Below, in pieces: positions 47,675-59,775 of a stretch of DNA of 64,000 nucleotides (its first letter is position 1; each line of letters begins with the position of its first letter). This DNA is from Siphonodentalium dalli (lineage: Eukaryota > Mollusca > Scaphopoda > Gadilida > Siphonodentaliidae), in the NCBI GenBank assembly GCA_032622095.1, contig CP136069.1, positions 200,543,239 through 200,607,238 of the forward strand, given 5' to 3'. A model generated the notes under the pieces. That model was not told where the DNA came from. It saw only the letters and a program-made list of their open reading frames with translations, and did not search any database. A program made the position numbers and the translations under genes.

Positions 47675-47856
47675 CTGTTTTCGTGAAAACAAGCACAATA
47701 CGGGCTTATTCCATAGTGAAATATACCATATAAAGCTGTTTACTAACCATTGTTTATGCCCAGATCGTATTTGAGTTTTCAAATAATGCCAATGTGACCT
47801 TATTTCACGCAATTATAAAATAAGCCCGTATTGCGTTTATTTTTCACGAGAACAGT
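47675..47856. repeat. Hairpin with ACGGGCTTATT stems
   Basis: CTGTTTTCGTGAAAA..AA.C.CAATACGGGCTTATT at 47675-47724 is inverted at 47800-47856. Confidence 0.75.
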
Positions 47857-48065
47857 CTGAATATATATAGAAATTAATATTATATATTTATACCCCCACT
47901 TTTCGAAGAACAATAGTGGTATACTGGGTTGGCTTTTCTGTTTTTCGACATCAGGTTCGGGACCAATGGTATTACCGTTTTCCGTTCTAGAGTTATTCTT
48001 CTTTGTCCCGTCGTGGCATGAGCATGTACAGACGACCTCTAATGAGTCGTAACTATATACGAAAT

Positions 48066-50760
48066 GTATTAACCGAGTGCACTAAATTTATTAACCGAGT
48101 GCACTAAATTTATTAACCGAGTGCACTAAATTTATTAACCGAGTGTATTAACCGAGTGCACTAAATTTATTAACCGAGTGCACTAAATTTATTAACCGAG
48201 TGCACTAAATGTATTAACCGAGTGCACTAAATGTATTAACCGAGTGCACTAAATGTATTAACCGAGTGCACTAAATTTATTAACCGAGTGCACTAAATGT
48301 ATTAACCGAGTGCACTAAATTCATTAACCGAGTGCACTAAATTTACTAACCGCGTGCACTAAATTCATTAACCGAGTGTACTAAATTCATTAACCGAGTG
48401 TACTAAATTTATTAACCGAGTGTACTAAATTTATTAACCGAGTGCACTAAATTTATTAACCGAGTGCACTAAATTTATTAACCGAGTGCACTAAATGTAT
48501 TAACCGAGTGCACTAAATGTATTAACCGAGTGCACTAAATTTATTAACCGAGTGCACTAAATGTATTAACCGAGTGCACTAAATTTATTAACCGAGTGCA
48601 CTAAATGTATTAACCGAGTGCACTAAATTCATTAACCGAGTGCACTAAATTTACTAACCGAGTGCACTAAATGTATTAACCGAGTGCACTAAATTCATTA
48701 ACCGAGTGCACTAAATTTACTAACCGAGTGCACTAAATTCATTAACCGAGTGTACTAAATTCATTAACCGAGTGTACTAAATTTACTAACCGAGTGCACT
48801 AAATTCATTAACCGAGTGTACTAAATTCATTAACCGAGTGTACTAAATTTACTAACCGAGTGCACTAAATTTATTAACCGAGTGCACTAAATTTATAACA
48901 GAGTGCACTAAATTCATTAACCGAGTGCACTAAATTCATTAACCGAGTGCACTAAATGTATTAACCGAGTGCACTAAATTCATTAACCGAGTGCACTAAA
49001 TTTACTAACCGAGTGCACTAAATTCATTAACCGAGTGTACTAAATTCATTAACCGAGTGTACTAAATTTATTAACCGAGTGTACTAAATTTATTAACCGA
49101 GTGCACTAAATGTATTAACCGAGTGCACTAAATTCATTAACCGAGTGCACTAAATTTATTAACCGAGTGCACTAAATGTATTAACCGAGTGTACTAAATT
49201 CATTAACCGAGTGTACTAAATTTATTAACCGAGTGTACTAAATTTATTAACTGAGTGCACTAAATTTATTAACAGAGTGTACTAAATTTATTAACTGAGT
49301 GCACTAAATTTATTAACCGAGTGCACTAAATGTATTTACCGAGTGTACTAAATTCATTAACCGAGTGTACTAAATTTATTAACCGAGTGCACTAAATTCA
49401 TAAACCGACTGTACTAAATGTATTAACCGAGTGCACTAAATTTATTAACCGAGTGCACTAAATTCATTAACCGAGTGCACTAAATTTATTAACCGAGTGC
49501 ACTAAATGTATTAACCGAGTGCACTAAATTTATTAACAGAGTGCACTAAATTTATTAACCGAGTGCACTAAATTCATTAACCGAGTGCACTAAATTTATT
49601 AACCGAGTGCACTAAATTCATTAACCGAGTGCACTAAATTTATTAACCGAGTGCACTAAATGTATTAACCGAGTGCACTAAATGTATTAACCGAGTGCAC
49701 TAAATTTATTAACCGAGTGCACTAAATTCATTAACCGAGTGTACTAAATTCATTAACCGAGTGCACTAAATTTATTAACCGAGTGCACTAAATGTATTAA
49801 CCGAGTGCACTAAATTTATTAACCGAGTGCACTAAATTCATTAACCGAGTGCACTAAATTTATTAACAGAGTGCTCTAAATTTATTAACCGAGTGCACTA
49901 AATTTATTAACCGAGTGCACTAAATTTATTAACCGAGTGCACTAAATTTATTAACCGAGTGCACTAAATTTATTAACCGAGTGCACTAAATTTATTAACA
50001 GAGTGCTCTAAATTTATTAACTGAGTGCACTAAATTTATTAACCGAGTACACTAAATTTATTAACCGAGTGCACTAAATTTATTAACCGAGTGCACTAAA
50101 TTTATTAACCGAGTGCACTAAATTCATTAACCGAGTGCACTAAATTTATTAACCGAGTGCACTAAATTCATTAACCGAGTGCACTAAATTCATTCAGTGA
50201 GTACACTAAATTCATTAACCGAGTGCACTAAATTTATTAATCGAGTACACTAAATTCATTCAGTGAGTGCACTAAATTTATTAACTGAGTGCACTAAATT
50301 CATTAACCGACTGAACTAAATTTATTAACCGAGTGTACTAAATTTATTAACCGAGTGCACTAAATGTATTAACCGAGTGCACTAAATTCATTAACCGAGT
50401 GCACTAAATTCATTCAGTGAGTACACTAAATTCATTAACCGAGTGCACTAAATTTATTAATCGAGTGCACTAAATTCATTCAGTGAGTGCACTAAATTTA
50501 TTAACTGAGTGCACTAAATTCATTAACCGACTGTACTAAATTTATTAACCGAGTGTACTAAATTTATTAACCGAGTGCACTAAATGTATTAACCGAGTGC
50601 ACTAAATTTATTAACCGAGTGTACTAAATTTATTAACCGAGTGCACTAAATTTATTAACCGAGTGCATTAAATTTATTAAACGAGTGCACTAAATTTATT
50701 AACCGAGTGCACTAAATTCATTAACCGAGTGCACTAAATTTATTAACCAAGTGCACTAAA
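48066..50760. repeat. 22-bp satellite, about 122 units, with 220-bp higher-order block
   Basis: The unit is TTAACCGAGTGCACTAAATT plus TA. Units differ mainly at two sites: TTTAT, TTCAT or TGTAT at the junction, and GCAC or GTAC in the core. A marked block (starting CATTCAGTGAGTACAC) recurs at 50191 and 50411, exactly ten units apart. No spacers are present. Confidence 0.97.
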
Positions 50761-51004
50761 TTCGATTCGAGCCGAGCTTTTCACTTTGGGCAAAGAAAGC
50801 TCGGATCATGTCGCATATTATATTAATAGTTTCCTTTATATCTCATTACTGATTATGAATACAAATTAATCAAAATCCGAAAGATCTGAAAACTTGGGAA
50901 ATGAATTGGCTAATCGATTGAATCATGTTTAGGTAAATCTTGGCATGCGGCACATTTCATCACACAATGATATTCACTTACAACCTGCTTCGTTGGGCAC
51001 CGCA

Positions 51005-51556
51005 TACATATTCTATCTTGGACTGGTAATGGAGGCTGTTTGTGCCTTCACTTCTCCGCGTACACATTCTATCTTGGACTGGTAATGGAGGCTGTTTGTG
51101 CCTTCATTTCTCCGCGTACATATTCTATCTTGGACTGGTAATGGGGGCTGTTTGTGCCTTCATTTCTCCGCGTACACATTCTATCTTGGACTGGTAATGG
51201 GGGCTGTTTGTGCCTTCATTTCTCCGCGTACACATTCTATCTTGGACTGGTAATGGGGGCTGTTTGTGCCTTCATTTCTCCGCGTACACATTCTATCTTG
51301 GACTGGTAATGGGGGCTGTTTGTGCCTTCATTTCTCCGCGTACATATTCTATCTTGGACTGGTAATGGGGGCTGTTTGTGCCTTCATTTCTCCGCGTACA
51401 TATTCTATCTTGGGCTGGTAATGGGGGCTGTTTGTGCCTTCATTTCTCCGCGTACATATTCTATCTTGGACTGGTAATGGGGGCTGTTTGTACCTTCATT
51501 TCTCCGCGTACATATTCTATCTTGGACTGGTAATGGGGGCTGTGCCTTCATTTCTT
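51005..51556. repeat. 56-bp tandem repeat, about ten units
   Basis: The unit is TACACATTCTATCTTGGACT, GGTAATGGGGGCTGTTTGTG, CCTTCATTTCTCCGCG. The last unit has lost TTTGT. Confidence 0.95.
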
Positions 51557-51730
51557 TATCTCCAGTTTATGATTTATGATTCCCGAACGTCTAAAACGAC
51601 TGTTCAGAGATTACATTAGCGACGTAAGGTTCTAGCTTGGCCCTGAGTATGTCGAAATGAATGAATAATGCTTTAATCTCAGCAGTTTACATGGAACATG
51701 TGCGCTCATGTTCACAGTTCACAGACAATA

Positions 51731-52158
51731 TGTGACCCGCCATATCAAATCCAGTCGTAAGTCGGGATTTGTTTTACCCTGTGCCAATGCATTCTCTTAT
51801 ATAAGAGAATGCATTGGCCTAACAATTTTTTACAATTTTAATAATTTTTCTTGTATTCTTTAACAATTTTATAATTTCAGCCATACAGAGCCCCAGACAA
51901 ACATGAGCAGACGACACTCTTCGATATGCTTCTATATATGTGTGGGGCTCCCTGCAGGGTAATGGATGTTTTTTTTATTTTATGTCCTAAAAATTGTAAG
52001 AAACATTTATTTAAAAAAAAATGATAAAAAATTGTTAGGCCAATGCATTCTCTTATATATGCGAGTCGACCTATAGTCGACTCGCATATATAAGAGAATG
52101 CATTGGCACAGGGTAAACAAATCCCGACTTACGACTGGATTTGATATGGCGGGTCACA
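51731..52158. mobile_element. Palindromic element with a MITE inserted at its centre
   Basis: The outer arms TGTGACCCGCCATATCAAAT.. (51731-51776) and their complement (52114-52158) meet almost exactly at the insertion. Without the insert they would form a ~90-bp nearly perfect palindrome around TTTGTTTTAAAC. Confidence 0.75.
51777..52113. mobile_element. TA-flanked MITE, one hairpin collapsed
   Basis: It is of the same family as 4253-4621, with CCCTGTGCC ends and TA on both sides. The first hairpin has lost its top symmetrically (51784-51817 is only 34 bp), the second (52040-52106) is complete, and the middle GAGCCCC hairpin is inverted relative to the 4.3-kb copy. Confidence 0.85.
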
Positions 52159-52250
52159 TATGGCATATAGTTAATATAATGTGATCATGGGGGTTCGAAA
52201 ATTAAGTGGTCCTTTAAATCAAACAAGTTGTCAGCGACGTTGAAATTTAG

Positions 52251-52295
52251 GGTGGCGGCGGGATTCGAACTTACGACGACCACAACGAGCATAAA
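52251..52295 (-). other. tRNA-3'-half-like segment
   Basis: On the minus strand AAGTTCGAATCCC resembles a tRNA T-loop / B-box, followed by GCCGCCACCC. The T-stem does not pair well and no D-arm or A-box is visible. It could be a tRNA-derived SINE fragment or chance. Confidence 0.2.
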
Positions 52296-52301
52296 AACTG
52301 A

Positions 52302-52767
52302 AGATATGTGGAGGGCCTTCAATTAATTAAAATAAAGATATGTGAAGGCCTTCAATTAATTAAAATAAAGATATGCGGATGCCTTCAATGCATTAAAATA
52401 AAGATACGTGGAGGCCTTCAATTTATTAAAATAAAGATATGTGGAGGCCTTCAATGTATTAAAATAAAGATATGTGGAGGCCTTCAATTAATTAAAATAA
52501 AGATATGTGGAGGCCTTCAATTTATTAAAATATAGATACGTGGAGGCCTTCAATTTATTAAAATAAAGATATGTGGAGGCCTTCAATGTATTAAAATAAA
52601 GATATGTGGAGGCCTTCAATGTATTAAAATAAAGATATGTGGAGACCTTCAATTTATTAAAATAAAGATACGTGGAGGCCTTCAATTTATTAAAATAAAG
52701 ATATGTGGAGGCCTTCAATTAATTAAAATAAAGATATGTGGAGGCCTTCAATTTATTAAAATAAAGC
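52302..52767. repeat. 33-bp minisatellite, 14 units
   Basis: The unit is GATATGTGGAGGCCTTCAAT TTATTAAAATAAA. Since 33 is a multiple of three, both strands show open frames of 75 codons or so that mean nothing in themselves. Confidence 0.95.
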
Positions 52768-52970
52768 GAGGACAGTAGGGTCATATATAGTGCTATGTTT
52801 ATGGGTGGTGGACGTACGCAAGCTGGTACAAATTAATGTTGTTAATCGTCATACGGTATAGGCATGTTGTGTGGTGACCAAACACATAACACAGCGCTTT
52901 TCTTTTCTTTTGTTGGTGATGGACAATGCGACAGCCTGAATATTTTACTCATGTTTGATGTTTGCATGCG

Positions 52971-53010
52971 CACGGCAGAGTTCAGTCCCCTTACTACGCT
53001 GGTCTAGCCA
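52971..53010. repeat. Isolated monomer of the 47-bp satellite
   Basis: CACGGCAGAGTTCAGTCCCC, TTACTACGCTGGTCTAGCCA matches the unit of the array at 61206-63723, about 8 kb away, with four or so differences. Confidence 0.85.
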
Positions 53011-53302
53011 CTGCCATCACGTATCTTTTCGAAATTAAATCTAATATTTTTTATTTAAAGGCACGGATGGCATTGGTTGTACAGTAGGTAGGTTATCATT
53101 TATAAATAAATGTTACCAAATTATGACAATTTCCTCAATAATATAATTCACGGTGACCCATTCAACGCCGAAATATTGAGTGGCGAGGACTAGCGAGCTC
53201 TATACTGGTATGTTGTAAACAACATGGTACACAACCTTTCTGTCAAATTGTGCAATAAATAACCTCCAATTTCTAGACAATATGTACATGGAATATATTG
53301 GA

Positions 53303-54852
53303 ATTTATATCAAATTACTTTGTATATTTTATGCAGACGACACGGTCCTGATTACCGAGAACGAAGAAAATATGCACCGCGTTTGCCGGCATTTTCCGAC
53401 TATACCGATGCATAGAAGCTCCACGTTAATACTAGAAATACTAATATTGGGATTTTCTGTAAAATAAACTACCGAAAAACCTGCCGATATTCATGTACAG
53501 GGGAGGAGAATTGGAAATAGTTAAAGAATTAAAATATCTTGGGGTTAATTTCTTTTATAATGGGAGATTTTGCAACGCATTGAAACAAATTCATAACACA
53601 GCAATGAAAGCCATGTATGGCCTGCGCAATGCAGTGCGTAAACTCCACCTTCCTGTGAATTTAATGCTGAAACTTTTCGATAGTATGGTAACTCCGATTA
53701 ATAGCTCTTTATGGTAGTGAAGTTTGGTGCTTCGAAAAATGTGATATTATAGAGAAATTGCATATGAAATTTTGTAAAATCCTTTTGCGCATGAAATCTA
53801 GCACACCTAACTATATGGTATACGGAAAGCTTGGTAGATATAATTGATATAAAATGCAGGGTGTTGTCATACTGGTCAACATACTGTTGTCATACTGGTC
53901 AAATCTAAACTCCTCCGACGGATCTGAATTAGCAAAGAATAGTTATCTTGTGATGAAGGTGGTCCATAACAATGATAGCACATATTCTGGAAAACTTAAA
54001 TGGTTTGAGTTTATAAAAATGACCCTGAGTGAGATCGGTTTAATGTCCCGATGGGATACTCAAACTGGACTCACGGGGACGGAGCTCAGGAATATTAAAT
54101 CTCGTCTTATTGAAGAACACTGGATTAAAATGTTTCGTGACCTGACGGAATCTAAATCATCAAGGCGAACCTTATATAGTAATATAAAGCGTCATTCCAG
54201 TATTAGTCGTTACCTTATTTATCTACCACAACATCTCATACCAGTATTGGTGAAATTTAGGACAGCAAACCATAGACTGCCAAACGAGCTTTCAAGATGG
54301 CGAAAACACGAGAGTTTACTATGCAAAATGTGCGGTTCGGAAACATGTGACGAGTATCATATTCTTTTGATCTGCGATAATTTTGTCACACTCAGGAGAA
54401 AATACATCCCTGACTATTACTGGTTGAACCCTTCACTAGAAAAGTTATATGGCCTCCTTGCGATTGAAAATATATCAATATTGAAGAACGTTAGCATTTA
54501 TTTGAAACAAACATGTTTTTAAAGAATACAACTAAGATAGTACACTGATCTATAGAATTATCCATACGAATGTATATACACATATTTCTGTATACATATA
54601 TATTAGTCCAAAATTAACTATACCTTTAGTATCCCGTAGATTTTCGACTAACATATATATATGCTCGTGTGCAAATATATGTATACAATATACATATGGT
54701 ATATTTATATAAGTATGACATATAATTTATTATGTATGAACATGGAATTCTAATGACAATGTTATTCATAACAATGTACACAGTGTATATATGTTATTAT
54801 ACATGTTCCACATTAATTTGTGGCTTTTCGCATTAAACTCATTCATTCAAAT
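53303..54852 (+). mobile_element. Degraded 5'-truncated LINE (non-LTR retrotransposon)
   Basis: The remnant begins in the reverse-transcriptase domain at FYADDTVL (catalytic YADD, about 53321-53350) and is interrupted soon after. The next open part (about 53475-53695) reads IVKELKYLGVNF and KLFDSMVTPI, a typical thumb/post-RT region. A frameshift near 53695 moves to YGSEVWCF, and a TGA lies at about 53846. A local duplication (GTTGTCATACTGGTCAA twice) follows. From 53854 to 54522 a 222-residue frame contains FRTANHRLPNELSRW and CKMCGSETCDEYH, the Cys/His C-terminal motif usual in invertebrate LINEs. The 3' UTR ends near 54850 with ATTAAACTCATTCATTCAAA, a LINE-like tail. It is not functional. 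Confidence 0.85.
53854..54522 (+). pseudogene. LINE ORF2 C-terminal remnant
   Basis: This is the longest open piece of the LINE remnant above. The annotated first Met is arbitrary because the preceding stop and frameshifts are mutations. It ends with a natural-looking TAA at the start of the 3' UTR. Confidence 0.8.
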
Positions 54853-55204
54853 ACAGTTTTAACAAAAGTTCACCCAGTGGGATATCCCCGATGTTAGGTG
54901 TTTTCTTTACGTACATTATATACTTTAACATAACATGGCTTTTGTTTACTAACATTGCGCACGATCTTGACAATAGCATGTTATTTATGCAATATTTATG
55001 ATTGGTATAAGAACAGATCTGTCTACATTTTAATATATTGTTTCTGTTTATGGTGGTTTTAAAGAATGTGAATATTTTAACAACAATACCTAACGCAAAG
55101 GCCCTCCTACATATCTTTATTAGTTTCGTCAGCTATACAATTCATTCTTGCTTGATCTAGCCAATTTTCAACAACCAAACCAGCAAGTGGAATTAACCAT
55201 TTCT

Positions 55205-55340
55205 ATACTTAAAGGTACTCAATCCGATCAGATGCTCCTAAATTACTATTTCTTTGGCTGCGGGGGTAAACAATATCTGATTCACGTAGAGGAACCCAAC
55301 CATCAAAGCTCAGATTGATCAGATATCGATTTTTGAAGTT
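55205..55340. repeat. Interspersed repeat fragment (10.9/14.6/32.8-kb family)
   Basis: It shares AAATTACTATTTCTTTGGCT and GAGGAACCCAACCATCAAAG with 32820-32890 and inverted with 14830-14880. From 54853 to 55204 nothing is recognised. Confidence 0.65.
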
Positions 55341-55436
55341 TGTTTTTCAATTGTTTCTGGGTCAGAAACACGTGCTCAAACGGACGGTCTTGCAGACAAA
55401 GATGGATAACTCTAAAATCAAGTGGTTATTATTACG

Positions 55437-58400
55437 CATAATATATTCTACACTGCATCCTAAAGCTATATCCCTAAACCCCTACTATAGTCCACACTGA
55501 ATCCTAACCCTAATATATTCGACAATGAACCATAACCATATATCACTATACCCCTAATATATTCAACACTGAACCCTAACCCTATATCCATATACCCATA
55601 ATATATTCAGCACTGAACCCTAACCACATATCTCTATACCCCGAATATATTCAACACTGAACCCTAACCATATATCCCTATCCCCCTAATATATTCCCTA
55701 ACCCTATATATCTATACGCCTAATATATTCAACAATGAACCATAACCCTATATCCCTATACCCCTAATATATTCAACACTGAACCCCAACCATACATCCC
55801 TATACGCCTAATATATTCAACACTGAACCCTAACCATACATCCCTATACCCCTAATATATTCAACACTGAACCCTAACCCTATATCCCTATACCCCTAAT
55901 ATATTCAACACTGAGCCCTTACCTTATATCCATATACCCCTAATATATTCAACACTGAACCCTAACCATATATCTCTATACCCCGAATTTATTCAACAAT
56001 GAACCATAACCCTATTTCCATATACCCCTAATATATTCAACACTGAAACCTAACCCTATATCCATATTCGCCTAATATATTCAACATGGAACCCTAACCC
56101 TATATCCTTATACCCCGAATTTATTCAACAATGAACCATAACCCTATATCCCTATACCCCTAATATATTCAACACTGAACCCTAACCCTATATCCATATA
56201 CGCCTAATATATTCAACACTAAACCGTAACCCTACATCCCCATACCCCTAATATATTCAACACTGAAACCTAACCCTATATCCCAAATACGCCTAATATA
56301 GTCAACACTGAACCCTAACCCTATATCCCTATACGCCTAATATATTCAACACTGAACCCTAATCCTATATCGCTATACGCCTAATATATTCAACACTGAA
56401 CCCTAACCATATATCCCTATCCGCCTAATATATTCAAAACTGAGCCCTAAACCTATATCCATATACCCCTAATATATTCAACACTGAACCCTAACCCTAT
56501 ATCCAAATACCCCCAATATATTATATAATGAATCGTGACCCTATATCCCTATACCCCTAAAATATTCAACACTGAACCCTAACCATATATCCCTATAACA
56601 CTAATATATTCAGCACTGAACCCTAACCCTATATCTCTATACCCCTAATATATTCAACATTGAACCTTAACCCTATATCCCTATACCCATAATATATTAT
56701 ATAATTAATCGTAACCCTATATCCCTATACCCCTAAAATATTCAACACTGAACCCTAACCATATATCCCTATAACACTAATATATTCAGCACTGAACCCT
56801 AACCCTATATCCCTATACCACTAATATATTCAACACTGAACCCTAACCCTATATCCATATGCCCCTAATATATTCAACACTGAACCATAACCCTATATCC
56901 AAATACCCCCAATATATTATATAATGAATCGTAACCCTATATCCCTATATCCCTAATATATTCAACACTGAACCATAACCCTATATCCAAATACCCCCAA
57001 TATATTATATAATGAATCGTAACCCTATATCCCTATACCCCTAATATATTCAACACCGAAACGTAGCCCTATATCCCTATACCCTAATATATTCAACACT
57101 GAACCCTAACCCTACATCCATATACCCCTAATATATTCAACACTGAACCATAACCCTATATCTCTATACCCCTAATATATTCAACACTGAACCATAACCC
57201 CATGTCCATATACCCCTAATATATTCGACACTGAACCATAACCCTATATCCCTATACCCCGAATATATTCAACAATGAACCACAACCCTATATCCATATA
57301 CCCCTAATATATTCAACACCTAACCCTATATCCCTATACCACTAATATATTCAACACTGAACCCTAACCATATTTCCCTATACCACTAACATATTCAACA
57401 CTGAACCCTAACCTTATATCCCTATACGCCTAATATATTCAACACTGAACCCTAACCTTATTTCACTATACCACTAATATATTCAACACTGAACCCTAAC
57501 CCTATACCCATGATATATTCAACACTGAACCCTAACCCTATATCGATATACCCCTAATATATTCAACACTAAACCCCTAATGTATTCCACACTGAATCTT
57601 AACCCTAATATATTCTACACTGAATCCTAAACCTATATCCATATACCCCTATACCCCTAATGTATTCTACACTGAATCCTAACCCTATATCCATAAACCT
57701 CTAATGTATTCCACACTGCATCTTAACCCTAATATATTCGAAACTGAACCCTAACCAAATATGTCTATACCCCGAATTTATTCAACACTGAATCCTAACC
57801 CTATATCCCTATACGCCTAATATATTCAACACTGAACCCTAACCCTATATCCCTATACCCCTAATATATTCAACACTGAACCTTAACCATATATCCATAT
57901 ACACCTAATATATTTAACACTGAACCCTAACCCTATATCCCTATACCCCGAATATATTCAACACTGAACCCTAACCATATATCCATATACGCCTAATATA
58001 TTCAACACTGAACCCTAACCATATATCCCTATATGCCTAATATATTCAACACTGAACCCTAACCATATATCCCTATATGCCTAATATATTCAACACTGAA
58101 CCCTAACCATATATCCCTATATGCCTAATATATTCAACACTGAACCCTAACCATATATCCCTATACGCCTAATATATTCAACACTGAACCCTAACCATAT
58201 ATCCATATACCCCTAATATATTCGACACTAAGCACTAAACCCTATATCTCTATACGCCTAATATATTATATAATGAATCGTAACCCTATATTCCTATACC
58301 CATAATATATTATATAATGAATCGTAACCCTATATTCCTATACCCCTAATATATTATATAATGAATCGTGACCCAATATTCCTATACCCCTAATATAATC

Positions 58401-58832
58401 AACATTGAACCATAACCTCATATCCATATACCACTAATATATTCAACACTGAACCCTAAACCCCTATTATATACACTGAACCCTAACTCTAATGTATTCT
58501 ACACTAAATCCTAACCGTAATATATTCGTCACTGAACCCAAACCCCATATCCCTATTCCCCTAATAAATTGTACACCGAATCCTAACCCTAACATATCGA
58601 CAATGAACCCTAACCCTATATATCAACACTGAACCCTAACCCTATATACATATACCCCTAATATATTCAACACTAAACCCTAACCCTATATCCTTATACC
58701 CCTAATGTATTCGATCTACGCTGAATCCTAACCCTAGATCCCTATACCCCTATGTATTCTACACTTAATCCTAACCCTATATCCCTATATCCCTAACATA
58801 TTCTACACTGAACCCTAACCCTATTTCCCTAT
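55437..58832. repeat. 44-bp satellite with telomere-like CCCTAACCCTA
   Basis: The unit is TAATATATTCAACACTGAAC, CCTAACCCTATATCCCTATA, CCCC, about 75 copies with many substitutions. A variant block with TATATAATGAATCGTAACCC recurs (about 56515, 56695, 56915, 57000, 58260-58370). Each unit holds one and a half to two CCCTAA motifs. Confidence 0.95.
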
Positions 58833-58926
58833 GCCCCATATATTTTCTATCGTTTTTTAAAATATTTTTTATAGAATAATACTTTAACATACTAACATAG
58901 TATATATATATATATATATATATATA

Positions 58927-59290
58927 CTAGCAGGTGACCCGACTTCGTCCGGGCTTTGACCTTGAATTGACCATTTTGAAAATCAAGGTCAGGTCGGGGT
59001 AACGATTTTACCCGTCCGAAACACTCCCCGGACAAAAGTAGCCCTAGGTATAAAATTTCGTCGAAATCCGTCCGTTTTACCCGATTTGACCTTGAATTGA
59101 CCATTTTGAAGGTCAAGGTCTGGTCGGGATCACGATTTGACCCGTCGAAAACAGACCCCGGAAAAAAGTACCCCATAGGTATAAAATTTCGTCGAAATCC
59201 GTGCGTTTTACCCGATTTGACCTTGAATTTACCATTTTGAAGGTTAACGTCAGGTCGGGGTAACGATTTTACGGTTAGAAGGCCCTCGCA
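58927..59290. repeat. Tandem repeat of about 130 bp, 2.6 units
   Basis: Units contain TTGACCTTGAATTGACCATT, TTGAAGGTCAAGGTC and GTATAAAATTTCGTCGAAAT. Preceded by a (TA)n run (58902-58924). The minus-strand open frame over it is a product of the repeat. Confidence 0.8.
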
Positions 59291-59684
59291 AGGGATGAAT
59301 TGAGGCCGAAGTGATTTCGAGTGACAAAAATGACGATGTCGGAAATAATAAGATATCTCGAACCCGGTGGTCGATTTTTCATGGGGAAAATGGACAGACT
59401 CCACGCTTTAATTGTATTAGGCAAGAGACATACACGCACTTATTAACAATTTTGCCAGCCTTGGAAAAGTTCTATGTAATGGAAATGCATGCATATTTCC
59501 TATGTAACGGTTTAACAGTGTCTAAACGCTCTTTATCAACGACACTGCGGATACGAACGCTCTTTAACTATCACGCGATTAACCCCCACAATTCCAAGAC
59601 GGCGGCAGTGGGCATGGAGAATGAGTGCCCGGAGCTTCTCAAAAGCAATGCGACGACACTTCATGTGTGTTTTTACCAATAGAT

Positions 59685-59775
59685 AGGAAGTTTGGTCGAA
59701 ATCCGTCCGGCAGTTTTCCCGGCCATAGCTAACACACAAACATACAGAAGTCCCAAAAAAAATAATATACACACA
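59685..59775. repeat. Interspersed repeat end resembling a LINE 3' tail
   Basis: GTTTGGTCGAAATCCGTCCG, CAGTTTTCCCGG and ACACACAAACATACAGAAG are typical of 3' ends of RTE-like elements, by general resemblance only. No reverse transcriptase is seen nearby. Confidence 0.35.

Noticed and set aside
48066-50760. CRISPR-like array
   Set aside because: Units are contiguous with no unique spacers, and the context is eukaryotic.
52251-52295. tRNA gene on the minus strand
   Set aside because: Only a T-loop-like segment is present. The T-stem does not pair and no A-box or anticodon arm can be placed, so it is kept only as a low-confidence segment.
52308-52718. 75-codon frames on both strands
   Set aside because: A 33-bp repeat keeps every frame in phase. 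The sequence is not coding by any other sign.
55437-58832. True telomere end
   Set aside because: CCCTAA is only part of a 44-bp unit, and unique sequence continues on both sides.
58892-59404. 170-codon minus-strand frame
   Set aside because: It runs through a 130-bp tandem repeat and a (TA)n run and has no recognisable domain.
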